Shown here piece after piece: positions 43,290-54,450 of a stretch of DNA of 64,000 bases. The stretch is from the NCBI RefSeq assembly GCF_007565055.1, contig NC_044570.1, positions 15,219,602-15,283,601 of the forward strand. The letters are read 5' to 3'. Under the pieces are notes generated by a model. It saw only the letters and a program-made list of their open reading frames with translations. It was not told where the DNA came from and did no database searches. The first letter of the stretch is position 1. Every line of letters starts with the position of its first letter. The translations under genes were made by a program, and so were the position numbers. Origin of the DNA: Rhinopithecus roxellana. Taxonomy: Eukaryota; Chordata; Mammalia; Primates; Cercopithecidae.

Positions 43290-43575
43290 AGTTCAGATCT
43301 TTAATCCCAGCATTTTGGGAGCCTGTGGCAGGCATATCACTTTAACTCAGGAGTTTGAGACAAGCCTGGGTAACACGGAGAAATCTTGTCGATATAAAAT
43401 AGACAAAAATTTGCTGAATGTGGTAGTGTATCTGTGCAGTCCTGCTCCTTGAACGGAGGCAGAAGAATTGCTTGTGGCCATGAGGACCAGGCTGTAGTGA
43501 GCGTGATTGTTCTGCATTTTTGCCTGAGAGACAAAGTGAGACCCAGGAAAACAAATAAACAAATAACAACAACAA
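43290..43575 (+). mobile_element. Old Alu shared by both RBMY copies (A side)
   Basis: Diverged forward Alu (ctttaatcccagcattttgggagcc ... gagacccaggaaaacaaataaac); its partner is at 59688-59975. Confidence 0.88.
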
Positions 43576-44654
43576 CAACAAAGAAGCACAAAGTTTCTAC
43601 GATACTCTGACCCTGGGAGTTTTGAACCCAAATTATCTCCATGACACATTTTGTCATAATGATTTAAAGGAATAGGAAACAGAAGCATAACCTGTAAGAT
43701 ACAATTCATCAACTTTCGGATGGGGTCTGTGTTTCAGCAAGTTAGAGTAAATGGTGAAAAGTCTTTATATAATAAGAGGCAAACCCTTATTCCTTAATTT
43801 TCATAGGAAAATTATGCTTTTTAATGAATAACAGAATACATTTTATAGTCTTCGGCCCCTAGGATTGCTATGAGAAAATACCTGGACTTGGTGGTTTATA
43901 ACCAACATTTCTTGTAATCTTAGAGCCTGAGATGCCCAAGATGATGGCATCAGCAAATATAGTGTTCTGGCAAGGACCCACTTCGTGGATTTTAAACAGC
44001 CATCTTACTGAGTCTATACATGGTAGAAGGGGCTTGGGAACTCTTGGGTTGCTTATAGGAGGGTACTAATAATATTTATGAGGATGCTGTCTTCTTGACC
44101 TAATCATTTCTAATTGAAGGCCTTGTTCCCCATCCAGAGGGCAGCCAATTGACATTCCTCTGTGTTGAGCTTAATGTGTATATTTTAGATGGTGGAGTGA
44201 GGATGGCAGTGATGATTGAATGACTTCACTGGTTTGCAGTTTTTAGTGTCTCCAGTGTTGCCATCAGGTATTAATGGCATGAAGATTATTTATTTATTTA
44301 TTTATTTTTAATGTTGATGCTCAGTCATCCAGCTTCAGATTACAAGATTTGGGGACAATTTGGCAGTTTTAGTTTTCAGTGATGCCAGATCATGAAAGGG
44401 GAACATAATGTTGAAATTTTACTTTAGAGAGTTGTAGCTATATATTCAATTAAACAAGAATTGAAAATGTAGACTAATAAAATTTGTAAGACATCTCATA
44501 TGGGTGTTCTATAGTTTTCCACTGAAACGCAATTCTCTCTGCAGTTCAGAAAATAAGTCTGATCTTACTAGTTTTGTCATTATTTACCAAAATGCAGTAA
44601 GAATCATCATTGACCACAAAGGTCTTTATTTATTTCTTCATTTATTCATTATTT

Positions 44655-44790
44655 ACTTTTTAAATTAGAGACAATGTCTGGCTCACTGCAGCCTCAACTT
44701 CCTGGGCTCAAGTGGTCCTCCCACCTCAGCCTCCGGAGTAACTGAGACCGTAGGTACACACCATCATGCCTGGCTAATTTTGTATTTGTT
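44655..44790 (-). mobile_element. Alu fragment shared by both RBMY copies (A side)
   Basis: 'tggctcactgcagcctcaacttcctgggctcaag' to 'catgcctggctaatttt'; its partner begins at 61080. Confidence 0.85.
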
Positions 44791-45221
44791 TTATCAGAAC
44801 TAGTAGATTGGGTTAAATTCCTCCTCTCTCAAAGTCCCCAAATATTGTGGATTCTAGAACTTGCCCACAAGTGACCTGTCTTTCTCATCTTTTAAGCTAG
44901 GAACTCTATTACCAATTATGAGGCTAATTCCCCCAGCGGGCTTTATAAGTATTGTCCCCACAGTCAAATTTAGTTTTAATTCTGCCTGGTTATATCTGTT
45001 TCTATGGAAATCATTCCTAAATATATTTGATATTCAGACAAGGCTTGGTAATAAAACCACTTTCCAATAATGTTCTGTTAAAAGAAAGAACACTTTTTAC
45101 TGAACAGCAGAAATGCCTCTATTGCCATAAAAATGTTTATAAAATGTTAAATATCCAGTGAACGTAATGCAGCTCAATTAGTGAAATAGTAAATTCAACA
45201 AAAATACAAATGTATTATTTT

Positions 45222-45568
45222 TCTTTCTGTTTTTTTGTTTGGTTGGTTGGTTGGTTTTTGTTTTTGTTTTTGCTTTTTTCACTGACAGAATCACCCCGTT
45301 TTGCCTGGGGTGGAGTGTAATGGTGAGATCTTGGCTCACTGCAAACCCTGCCTCCTGGGAAAAAGCCATTGCCCTGCCTCAGCCTCCTGGATAGCTGGGA
45401 TTACAGGTGTGCACCACCATTCCTGGCTGACTTTTTATTTCTAGTAGACATTGGGTTTTGCCATACTGGCCCGGCTGCTCTGATCTCAAACTCCTGAATT
45501 CAGATGATTCACCTGCCTTGGCCTCCCCAAGTGCAGGGATTACAGGCGTAAGCCACCATGCCTGGCCC
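45222..45568 (-). mobile_element. Alu shared by both RBMY copies (A side)
   Basis: Reverse Alu with a long TTGG/TTTTTG-rich tail region at 45225-45275 and 5' end at 'accatgcctggccc'; its partner is at 61652-61960. Confidence 0.9.
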
Positions 45569-46012
45569 ACAAATGTATTCATGCACTTAACAATAACAAC
45601 AGCTCTTAGTATGTGTCTGTGTGCAATAAACCATTTTAAACTAATCTTATTTACTAAATATTTGCATGAGTCATGAACTTGCTCTTCTATTTCTGGGATT
45701 TTTTAGGAGTATATAATTCACAATGGTGCTCATTTATCTCTAAACCAAGTAGAATAGCACCCTTTTAAGTGATACTCAAAATTAATTGGGTAATAACATC
45801 CAGTGGTAGAAATATAACACACACACACAAAATGTAAATGAAAAAATTGTAATTAGCAGCAACAGATTTTATAGCTCTCCTAAAATTTAGTCATGAATAA
45901 AGCACTAGAATAATATAAATCTCACTGGTTTAAATTCACTTTATATTTAATCTAAATTGTGCTTCTGAAAAGTGAGACAAGGTTACCTACTCAATAAGTG
46001 GTATAATACCTT

Positions 46013-47029
46013 TTTTTTTTTTTTTTCTGTGTTGTTAAAGAATAATTTTTCTGAGATTACTTTCCATAATATTTAATCTAGGGAGATAGAGGAGTGCATT
46101 TTACTTACAGGATACATCCAGTGACAGTCTGAATTTCTTCAAAAGCTGGGTAGTTAAAATACTCAATCTCTTCTAATTAGTCATTTTTCTTTTCCACCTC
46201 AGTCAGATAATTTTTTGGAGGGTGGGATGATCCTTGAGTCCCTCAAGAGTCACTGATTTAGAAAGTGTAAATTTCTCATCCCTATAGTGGGTTGAGAGGT
46301 TTAACTAGAAAGAAGAAGGCTTGTTTAGTGGTAGATAGAAGAAGGATGGATGATGAGAGGTTTGAAGTACGATATGTCAAAGTATTCAAGGGAGATAAAT
46401 GGAAGATAAAAGTTAGTAAAAGGACAGGTAAGGAGCATGAGTAAGAGGAAGGAAGATGTGAAAGATTCACAAGTGCAGGGAGATATTAAGTTTCTCAAAG
46501 ATCACTGAGATTTTAAATTATCCTTGTAAAAGCTTCCAAAATCCAGGATGTCTATTTAGCAAAGCCTAAATCCACCAGGGTTCAAATAGATGGGTTTTAG
46601 TTTACTAAGAGATTCACATGGCATAAGCAAGAATCCAAATAAAGTGCAAAGAGGTGTCAAACAGCTTCAATTGAGATAAGGATAGAGTTAGAGAGATATA
46701 GAGACAGAGACAGAAATAGAGACACAGAGACACGGACAGACAAGAGAGATAGAAATAGACATGTAGAAATAGACCTTGACATAGATGTAGACATAATGAT
46801 AGAGAGAAAATTCCAGAAATACCAGTCAAATGGTAAAAATCCCATTAAGGAAAATGAGTCTCAAACATAGGGAGTCAGGAAATAATGTTTACTCAGGAAA
46901 TATGCTAGAAAGAAGGGCACGAAACAAATGATTCTGCCCTGCTATTCATATTGCTGGAGCATATGGTGGGTAGTTTTGCTTGCAGATTTCTGAGGACTCT
47001 TCACACTTAATTCGACATAAAACTCTGTG
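46013..47029. other. Unassigned DNA with a purine-rich simple repeat
   Basis: Homology to copy B stops at a T tract near 46012. 46673-46812 is a degenerate (GAGACA/GATAGA)n repeat. No gene was recognised. Confidence 0.5.
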
Positions 47030-48100
47030 TAAGTCCTGCACTAATTTACATTCTCACCAAAAGGGTGCATGTATATCCTGTTCTCTGCATCCTCACCAGA
47101 AATGTGTTTCTTTTGTGTTTTGGACAATAGCTATTCTGACTGAAGTGAGATGACGTTTCACGGTGGATTTGATTTGGATTTGCTTTATGGATTAGGGATG
47201 ATGAGGACTTCGTAGTATGCCTGCTGGGCAACTGTATGCCTTACTTAAACAAATGAGTATTTACGTCATTAGCCCATTTTCATGCTATTTAGTTGTTTGA
47301 GTTCCTTACGTTCTGTAAATAATCACCCATTATAAGACGTATGGTGATCCAATAATTTCTCCCGTCCTGTAGGATGTCTCCTCCCTCTGTTTAGTTTCCT
47401 GTGTTCTTGTGAAGCACTTTGGTTTGATATAACCCCATTCTCTATTTTTCATATTTTTTCCTGTGCTTTTGCAGTCACTTTGAGAACATCATTACCCACA
47501 CCATTGTCTTGGAGCTTCGTCCTCCTCCTTTTTTGTATTTCTCATAGAGACAGAGTTTTGCCGTGTTGGGCAGCCTGGTCTTGAACTCCTGACTTCAGGT
47601 GATCCACCCACCTTGGCCTCCCAAAGTGCTGCAATTACACGAGTGAGACACTGCTCCTGGCGAAAATGATCTAATTTTAAAATCCTTTACGTACATATCA
47701 AAGTTCTTCTTCACCTAGTTTATAGAACGGACTTGATTTTGCATCAACCATTCTTGCTTCTTTGGGAATAGGTCGTGAGAAGCAAAAGAAGTGACTTAGT
47801 TCTGTGCCCCTGTTGTTTTTATTTAGCTCATGTCTCTTCTTTTCCCATAGTGCTATGCTATTTTGGTAAGTAAAACCTTGCAGTATATTTTGAAGTTAAG
47901 TAGTTTGATGACTACAGCTTTGTGCGTTTTACTGGTTTGCTCTGGATCTTCAGGATATTCTTCGATTTCACAGAAATTGTAGGATTTTCATATTGTATTT
48001 GTATGAGGAATGGGTCGTTGATATTTTCACAGGGTTTGCATAGAATCTGTAGATCACTTAGGTAGTATTGTTGTGAATGTCATTTAATCCTTGTGACTGC
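47030..48100 (-). mobile_element. L1 ORF2/3' remnant with an inserted Alu monomer
   Basis: Reverse-complement L1 phrases occur in order: 'ttctctgcatcctcaccagaaatgtg', 'ggacaatagctattctgactgaagtgagatga', 'gaagcactttggtttgatataacccc', then, after the Alu piece, 'gtaaaaccttgcagtatattttgaagttaagtagtttgatg' and 'gggtttgcatagaatctgtagatcact'. An internal deletion and the insertion break it. Confidence 0.85.
47527..47662 (-). mobile_element. Alu fragment inside the L1 remnant
   Basis: 'tttttgtatttctcatagagacagagttttgccgtg' to 'gagtgagacactgctcctgg' is the 5' monomer of a reverse Alu. Confidence 0.88.
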
Positions 48101-49640
48101 AGGCACAGGTTCAGGGACAAGAGACACTGGTGTTCACATCAATACTTAAGTGGGACTTAATGACCAACCAGATTCCCTCCCTGGACACACACAGAAGGTC
48201 CCCTGACACTTGGCCATCTCTTCAATTTCCTCCCCACTGTGAGCCCAGTATGGTCATCCAGATTCCCTGTGCAGTGGCCTGTATTGCTGGGCATGCCATG
48301 TATGAGTGATGACGGCAGATGGGAGAGAGCATGTTGAGAAAGCCTGGGGTCATCACAAAGTATGTGATGGGCCTGGGAGAGCTATTGTGGGAGCACATAA
48401 ACGTAGACAGGCCTGGGATGGACATCTGCATAGAGGATGAGAGGGCCCTATTTGAAACCAAACTCACCCTTAGGTTGTAGCAGACCTCAGGGCAGAGAAG
48501 GGAGCCAGCAAGGGATGATGAAGCAGCTATCTATTGAGACTTGCTTCTCTCCCACTGAACTTAGCCACTTATGCCTCTTAGGCAGCTTAAGGTTCCATAA
48601 TCCTGAATTGTTGATGTTACAGTTCCCTGGTGAACCTTTCTCCCTCAGCCCATGGATGGCCTGGGTTTGCTTACGGCAGTCTCTTCTCTGAGCTTTGTGT
48701 TCTCTGTGTGTGTCCCAGCTTCAGCACCCACAGGGCTCTCAACCCCCAAACCTGGCCTCCTCTCTGTTCCCGCTGTAACTCCCTCAGGTAGTACTATATG
48801 GAATTAAGCTACAGGTCCAGGCATACCCTTCCACATACTGTCTCCTCTACCATGCCAGGAGGCACTCCTTTCCAAGGATGCCAAGACGATATTCCTTAAT
48901 GTTCACTTCAATGTAGAAGTAAATGTGACAAGAGGAAAACTTCATCGTGTTACCGGTACCTGGAATGTCTGAGTTCCTCCACCTAACTGACTAAGAAGGA
49001 GAACACAGAGAGAATCAAAGTGACCATTTCATCTAGACGGGCTGAGGTGGCCTGCTAGCTGGGGTGAAGCATGTTTTCTTCTTCTCAGCTGTCCTGCCGA
49101 GACACCCCTTGGTGTACATCAACCTAAGTCAGAAACCCGACCTATTCCTCAGGCCCGGTCTCCACGGCCTGACATGTAATTCTTCATGCTTTATGATCCA
49201 AGGCAACTTATGGATGTGAACCTTTGGTTTTGGGGGTGAACCTGCTGGAAACAGGCATGGAGAGTGGGGATGGTTTAATGGCTGGCATGGGCATGCAGAC
49301 TCTTCTTCCTTCAGTGACTTTCCAAAAGAAAAGTGCCCTTCAGAATTCTGCTATGCACGAAGAGTCCTTGGCCCCCTTATCCTCCCTTGTTAGTGATGAT
49401 CTTTTCTCCCCATCCCTATCACATGTTCTGACAGCACCTACAGGCAAGCTGCCCTCACATCTATAGGAGCATGGCCTTGGATTCCCTCCTGTCCTCCATC
49501 CCCTGTGTTCTGGCTAACCCCCTGTGCCTCTGGGCTGGCCATGCGCCACCCCTCCTTGGGATGCCTATCACCCACCCCCAGCTACCAGTCGTCCCTAAAG
49601 GGCGGCTGCAAGGCTAAGGCTCATTCCCCAAAGCAGGGTA
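48101..49640. other. Unassigned DNA left of the TSPY-like fragment
   Basis: This region should hold the later exons of a TSPY copy if the gene were complete on the minus strand, but I could not confirm any. A weak match near 48910-48975 (minus, 'gtgaacattaaggaatatcg') resembles the region coding VNITEY, but is too short to call. Confidence 0.3.
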
Positions 49641-49654
49641 TGCCCTGGGGTTTG

Positions 49655-49965
49655 GGGTGTTCACGGAGCCCAGCTCCAAGAGAAGGATGTTTAGAGAGTC
49701 CATTGCTGGTTGGAGCCGGGGCCAGACGGTGCCCTCTGATCCTTTTCTGCCACTTGGTGTTGGCCTCCTCCCTGGCCACCACCTGGACCAACACCATTAG
49801 GTTGTCCACCACTAGCACCGCCTCCTGCCACAAGACTGCCTCCTCCCCCAAGGTCGCCCCCTCCCACTGCACTCCTAAGTCCCTCTTCTGCCTCATGGCT
49901 GACCACAGGAGGAAGCTCCAGAGCTCCCACAGATCAGGGCCTACTCTTCCCATCCCACACAACCT
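49655..49965 (-). pseudogene. TSPY-like exon 1 fragment
   Basis: TSPY is a Y-linked, testis-expressed SET/NAP-family protein. On the minus strand, 49854-49711 reads TLGEEAVL...VVDNLM...VQVVAREEA, which parallels the acidic first-exon region of TSPY (LGEEAVL, a D..M segment, then VVAEEE). In another frame, 49687-49660 reads LLLELGSVN, like the later part of the same exon. A 15-bp insertion and frameshifts separate the matching blocks. The similarity rests on short blocks and the Y-linked context, so a TSPY-related but different origin is possible. Confidence 0.5.
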
Positions 49966-50560
49966 TGACAGCTGACCACTGGGGGCTGCTCCCCTGAAGA
50001 CCCATGGGCCTCCCCTGCTGACAATCCTGTGCTACACCTATGTGAACCCAGTGTTGTTGGGAAGCCCTGCAGGGCCTACAGCCCACTGCACTCCCCTTGG
50101 GGCCCTGGGCCACTAAAGGGTTACCTGTGTAGAGGAGTCTAGGAGCAAAAGGCTGAAGTCCTGGTCTTGTAGAACCCTGACAGCAGGCATCGTGGTTGCA
50201 GCTATACTTGTGGGAGCCTCTGAGTCTTCAAGGCAGTGCACAACAGCCTCCACACAGGCCATCAATGAGCATCCCTGGCTGCTGGCCTCCAGTGTGCCCA
50301 CGGCACTGGACTAGAAGGCCTTAGGAATGCTCCTGGGAATATAGCATCCTCAGGGAGGAAGCATGGTAGTGGGAGACTGTATTTGCCTAGACCTGAGAGA
50401 GTCGGTGGAAGGGGATCTGTTCTGGCACTTCTGGCGTCCTTGGCCAGAAAAGTCCGGATGTGGGATCTTACCGCAGTAGGGCAACTGTCATCCTGAAGCC
50501 ATCCTCACTGTTTGTCCTACTCAAAAGCATCTTTATTTTCTGTTTCTCTGCTCAGGTTGG
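49966..50560. other. GC-rich DNA 5' of the TSPY-like fragment
   Basis: GC-rich sequence without a recognised exon; possibly the 5' end of the same decayed TSPY copy. Confidence 0.35.
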
Positions 50561-50719
50561 TCTCTAGTCAAAAACACAAAGACAGCGAGGTTTCTGGATG
50601 TTGTCTGTAAACGGGGATGGGTTTTCTATACGTTGGTGGTGAATTATGGGAAGAGACAGTAGGGAAAGAAATTGCTAGTGTTATTAAGAAATGCGTTTTT
50701 GTAAACTCATTGTCTGTTT

Positions 50720-50763
50720 CTTGAGGATTCTTCCCTTTACCGTCGGCCATGTCTGACCGGTGG
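50720..50763 (+). other. Candidate non-coding first exon of RBMY copy B
   Basis: 'cgtcggccatgtctgaccggtgg' is followed by a strong donor (GTAAGT, GT at 50764). It lies 1.4 kb upstream of the ATG-bearing exon, where RBMY genes have a 5' untranslated exon. The start of transcription is unknown. Confidence 0.35.
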
Positions 50764-51189
50764 GTAAGTTGTGGGACAGAGAGCTAGGGCGCCGTTGTTT
50801 TCATGTTCACTTTTTATTATATCGGTTTTCCTTTGTGAATGTGGCCATAATTTAAATATACAGGCAATATACTTAACCACTGTGATTAAAAACTTGTCCT
50901 TTTAGTCAGCACATGTCAAATTTCCGATTTGCTTGGCAGGAATTCTCAAATTTGGATGTAAATTGCATTACTTTAGTGTAGGCAGAACTCTGGGGCCATA
51001 AATAATCAAACTTTAAATTTGTCTCTGTAAAGCCTTGAATTATCTCCCTCCTTTTATGACAATATTTGAAACATGTTTCCTGTATCTCTGGTATCGTAAA
51101 TAATTTAAACGGAATAAGTGAGTGTAATCGAGATAAATGGTAATAGTCTAAAACAGAAACAAAATAATCTCGTGCTTAAGTTATTTTTA

Positions 51190-51300
51190 AAATCTGGCAT
51201 GCTGATTTACTCTTGTAATCCTGGCATTCTGGGAGGTGATGGTGTGAGGATGGCTTGAGATCAGGAGTTGGAGACCAGCCTGTGTAAAATAATGAGTTCC
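51190..51300 (+). mobile_element. Alu left-monomer fragment
   Basis: 'tctggcatgctgatttactcttgtaatcctggcattctgggagg' to 'ggagttggagaccagcctgtg'. Confidence 0.75.
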
Positions 51301-51574
51301 TTTTATCTGTTGCCATTTTGGCACCAACGACTTGTTTAATGGAAGATGATTTCTCCCCAGACAAGGGGTGGGTCTGGGGGAAGGCTGTAAGTTGGACACA
51401 CTGGGGAAGATGGTGGTGTATATTTCAAATCACTAAAGTTTGTAAAATATTTAAAATATTCTCCCCCAAGAAAGCAAGTACTTTAATTAGGCGAATTCAA
51501 TCATTTATCAAAACATCAGACATGGCATAGTGTTTCACCCTTGAAATCCCATCAATTTCATAGCCTCGTGTCCA

Positions 51575-51637
51575 CAGATCGCTTGAGCCCAGGAGCTTAA
51601 AACCAGCTTTGGCAACATGGGGAAACCTGTGTCTATT

Positions 51638-51680
<43 letters not shown>

Positions 51681-51826
51681 CCAGCTAAGGTAGCAAGCGT
51701 CTGTACTCCCAGCTACTTGGGAAGCTGAGACGTGGCATGATCACTTGAGACTGGGTAGAGGACACTTCAGTGAGCAGTGCACTTTGGCTAAGGGAAATTG
51801 AAGTCTCTAGGAAAAAAAAAAAAAAT
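51575..51826 (+). mobile_element. Old Alu with a (CA)n expansion in its linker
   Basis: 'gatcgcttgagcccaggagctt' and 'caacatggggaaacctgtgtctattaaaa' lead into (CA)n at 51642-51679, then 'cgcccagctaaggtagcaagcgtctgtactcccagctacttgggaagc' and a poly(A) tail. This is the same type of linker expansion as at 31.5 kb. Confidence 0.85.
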
Positions 51827-52186
51827 GAAAACGAACAAAGAAAATCACATTGTACCTCCTAAATGTATAGTTTTCAAATTAAAAGTATTTAAATGGGGGC
51901 TTCCTGAGTATTGCAACTTTAAAAAATCACAATAGCTTTTGTTATCTAAGTTTTACAAGCAAGTTTTTGTGAGGTATGCAGTGAAATGCAGCATTTGTCC
52001 ATGAAGACAGTGCCGCTTTTGCTCTGTATGTTACACGTTTTTCATATTTCAAGTAAGAAATACTGAAAAGGTGCCAGCCTCTGTAAGCGTATTTCACTTG
52101 AGTTTTCAACACAGTATGTAATAAAATTTTATCTTTTTGGCTTCCTTATTGTTATCTAAATGAAGATAATTTTTTACAATTTACAG

Positions 52187-52299
52187 CAAAATGTTAGAAG
52201 GGAATCAGCCTGGCGAGCTGTTCATTTGTGGTCTAAGTAGAGAAACCAATGAAAAGAAGCTTAAGGTAATATTTGGGAAACATGGTCCCTTGTCGGAAG
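52187..52299 (+). pseudogene. RBMY copy B, ATG-bearing exon (first half of RRM)
   Basis: Acceptor TTTACAG, ATG at 52191, open to GAAG|GTAACT. It reads [20 protein letters not shown] followed by [12 protein letters not shown]2 has cysteine where RBMY usually has glycine. Confidence 0.93.
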
Positions 52300-52717
52300 G
52301 TAACTCTTGACACCGACATATGTTTTCATATATTTTGTGTATACTTTTTACCCAAGGAAACATATACTCAATATATTTGCTTGAGTACATAAATTCAAAG
52401 TGATTTTTTGTTTTTGTTTTTGTTTTTAAACTGCTGTTTTGAAGTTTCCATTTGATATTCGAAAAATTTCCATGGCCTGCAGGTGACATTTCAGTGGTAA
52501 GGGTCACCTACTATTGTGAAAGGAAAATGAGCAAAAGTAAATTATTTGTGCAGCTAGCGAACAAAATGTAATAAAATAGGCAGATTATGTGGGTGACCTA
52601 GTACTAGGAATCACAGTAACTGAGTGAAATGCAATTTTTTTATTTCATGTAACTCTTAGGTATTTAATACTATGGTGAGTCTGTTATAGAAATGTAAAGT
52701 GTTTTCATATATTTTAG

Positions 52718-52821
52718 TTGCTTGGAAGAAAGGTCGAATAAACAAGTGCAGAGGCTTCACATTTATTACTTTAGAGAACCCTGCAGATGCTAAGAATGCT
52801 GCCACAGAAATGAATGGAAAG
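52718..52821 (+). pseudogene. RBMY copy B, second RRM exon
   Basis: Acceptor ATATTTTAG and donor GGAAAG|GTAAGG. In phase with the previous exon it is fully open and reads [20 protein letters not shown] followed by TEMNGK. Its start (VAWKKGRIN) is diverged from the usual VLLIKDRTS-type strand. Confidence 0.92.
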
Positions 52822-52976
52822 GTAAGGGTCCCTAGTGAATAATATCCTACTCTGTTTTTCAATTAGCAGTATTACTAGGTCTTTGTAGTATTACTAAACA
52901 TTTGAAGATAGCAGAATGCCATTTGAACCAACATGCTTAAGCCATCTTCTTCTTTTTGCCATATAAATGCAAGTGT

Positions 52977-53392
52977 AAATGCAAGAGCTATTATTTTAAA
53001 TATCTGCTTCAGTCTCTTTTTCCGATTGCATTTCCCCAACACATTTTCTAGAAGCCCTGTTATTTGAGCTATTGGCTATTCTGCCACCATGCTCGCGACC
53101 ACTGGAATAGAAATCACCACAGTTCCTTGAGTAACTCTCCTGACTTCTGTCATATATATCTTGTGTATTGTTATAATAATGGTGACTGCTTCCACCGAAA
53201 GTCATTCGAGGACCTAGTGTAGGTGCTGCACCATGAGAGGTCCCTGCAATGTTGATAAAATAACAGAACTTATGTTGAACTACGTTTAAACAGTTTTACT
53301 GGTATCACTAAACCATGAGTCAGTTAAGGCACTATTCAGCAATGTCTGCTTTCCTCTGCCTCTGTTGACAGGATATGAATTGTGACTGGCAT
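52977..53392 (-). pseudogene. Inverted RBMY 3'-end fragment (intron plus last exon) inside copy B
   Basis: The reverse complement matches copy B from the intron phrase 'caattcatatcctgtcaacagaggcagagg' (57277 on) through the last exon to 'tattttaaataat' past the stop. It reads [20 protein letters not shown]. Compared with copy B it lacks the 228-bp insertion and has lost about 70 bp inside the exon (GRKER to SSNN). It therefore derives from a copy before that insertion, or from another RBMY gene. An Alu fragment starts immediately at its right end. Confidence 0.93.
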
Positions 53393-53395
53393 GAA

Positions 53396-53503
53396 CCAGT
53401 AGTAGAGATGGGGTTTCACTGGTTTCGATCTCCTGACCTCGTGATCCACCCACATCGGCTTCCCGAAGTCCTGAGATTACAGGTGTGAGTTTCCACACCC
53501 AGC
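53396..53503 (-). mobile_element. Alu fragment at the inversion boundary
   Basis: 'agtagagatggggtttcactggtttcgatctcctgacctcgtgatcc' to 'tccacacccagcc', the 5' part of a reverse Alu. It starts within about 5 bp of the end of the inverted RBMY piece. Confidence 0.9.
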
Positions 53504-53636
53504 CAGTACAATCCTCTCGCAAGATGGAAAAGTTCTCTGAGTCCCCATCTGACCCAGAAGTCCAGCTGGCTTCACCTCAAAATCAATCCTAAAATACTGA
53601 GTTACAGGCATTATATCTAAACAGATAGTTTTCAAA

Positions 53637-53742
53637 TGGCACGAACCCGGGAGGCAGAACTTGCAGTGAGCTGAGATTGCGCCACTGCACTCCAGCTTGG
53701 GTGACAGAGCGAGACTCTGTCTCTGAAAACAACAACAACAAA
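53637..53742 (+). mobile_element. Alu 3' fragment, opposite orientation
   Basis: 'ggcacgaacccgggaggcagaacttgcagtgagctgagattgcgcc' to a CAACAA-rich tail. It points against the neighbouring fragment at 53396, forming an Alu pair around 53504-53636. Confidence 0.9.
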
Positions 53743-54157
53743 GCAAACAAACAAGCAATACTGGGATGCGAGGCCAAAGTAAATGCTGAAATGACTGAAA
53801 GTGAGCTATTTTACCTGAATGCTTAACTTTAAGATTGAGAAACATATTAGAATTGACACATACATGGACATATTTATTGATTGATAGCTTTTATTGTAGT
53901 TTTCATCTCACTAGGTGAATTTCAAATTTTGTGAAGAAATACTTGACCTTCTAATTGCACATAGAAGAAGTAATTACAGTGAGGGAAACATTCCATTTAA
54001 TGCTTTGTTAGCTACAGAATTCCTCTTAATTTTTCTTAAAGGTCCTGACAGTATTCTTTGATGGGAAGCTTCTTAATCTAATGAATCCTTCCATATCCTG
54101 GGTCCTTTTGTATTTGACCCCTGGTGTTCCATGACAAAAATTGCATACTCGGGTTCT

Positions 54158-54450
54158 TTGTCAGGTTGGAATCTTGCTCTCACCAGGTCAGACTGCATTG
54201 GTGAGACGAAGGCTCACTACAGCCTCAAATTTCTGAGCTCATGCAGTTCTACTCTTTCTGCCTCCTGAGTTGCCATGACAAGTGGCATGCACCACAACAC
54301 CTATCCAGTTTTTCTTTCCATATTTTTGTAGAAACAGGACCTCACTACATGTAACTAATGTCAAAGTTGACATTAACGCCCCGGGCTCAAGCAGTCTGCC
54401 TGCCTCAGCCTTCCACACTGGATAGCAATGTGAGCCACTGTGCCTGGCCA
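54158..54450 (-). mobile_element. Old Alu in RBMY copy B intron
   Basis: Diverged reverse Alu with a duplicated 'catgtaactaatgtcaaagttgacatt' interruption near 54345-54375. Confidence 0.8.

Larger units (their letters stand above)
39845..46012 (+). repeat. Segmental duplication copy A (RBMY 3' half plus 3' flank)
   Basis: Colinear with 56089-62400 (copy B) through the RBMY C-terminal exons and about 4.5 kb of 3' flank. The left end falls at ACACCAATCT (39846 versus about 56089) and the right end at 'ggtataatacc' (46011) versus 'ggtctaatacc' (62400). Shared Alus at 42498/58905, 43290/59688, 44660/61080 and 45222/61652 show they were present before duplication. The offset grows from about 16.24 to 16.40 kb, mainly because copy B has a 228-bp insertion. 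Confidence 0.95.

Noticed and set aside
48222..48691. Open frames tested as later TSPY exons
   Set aside because: No SET/NAP-type sequence could be recognised on either strand.
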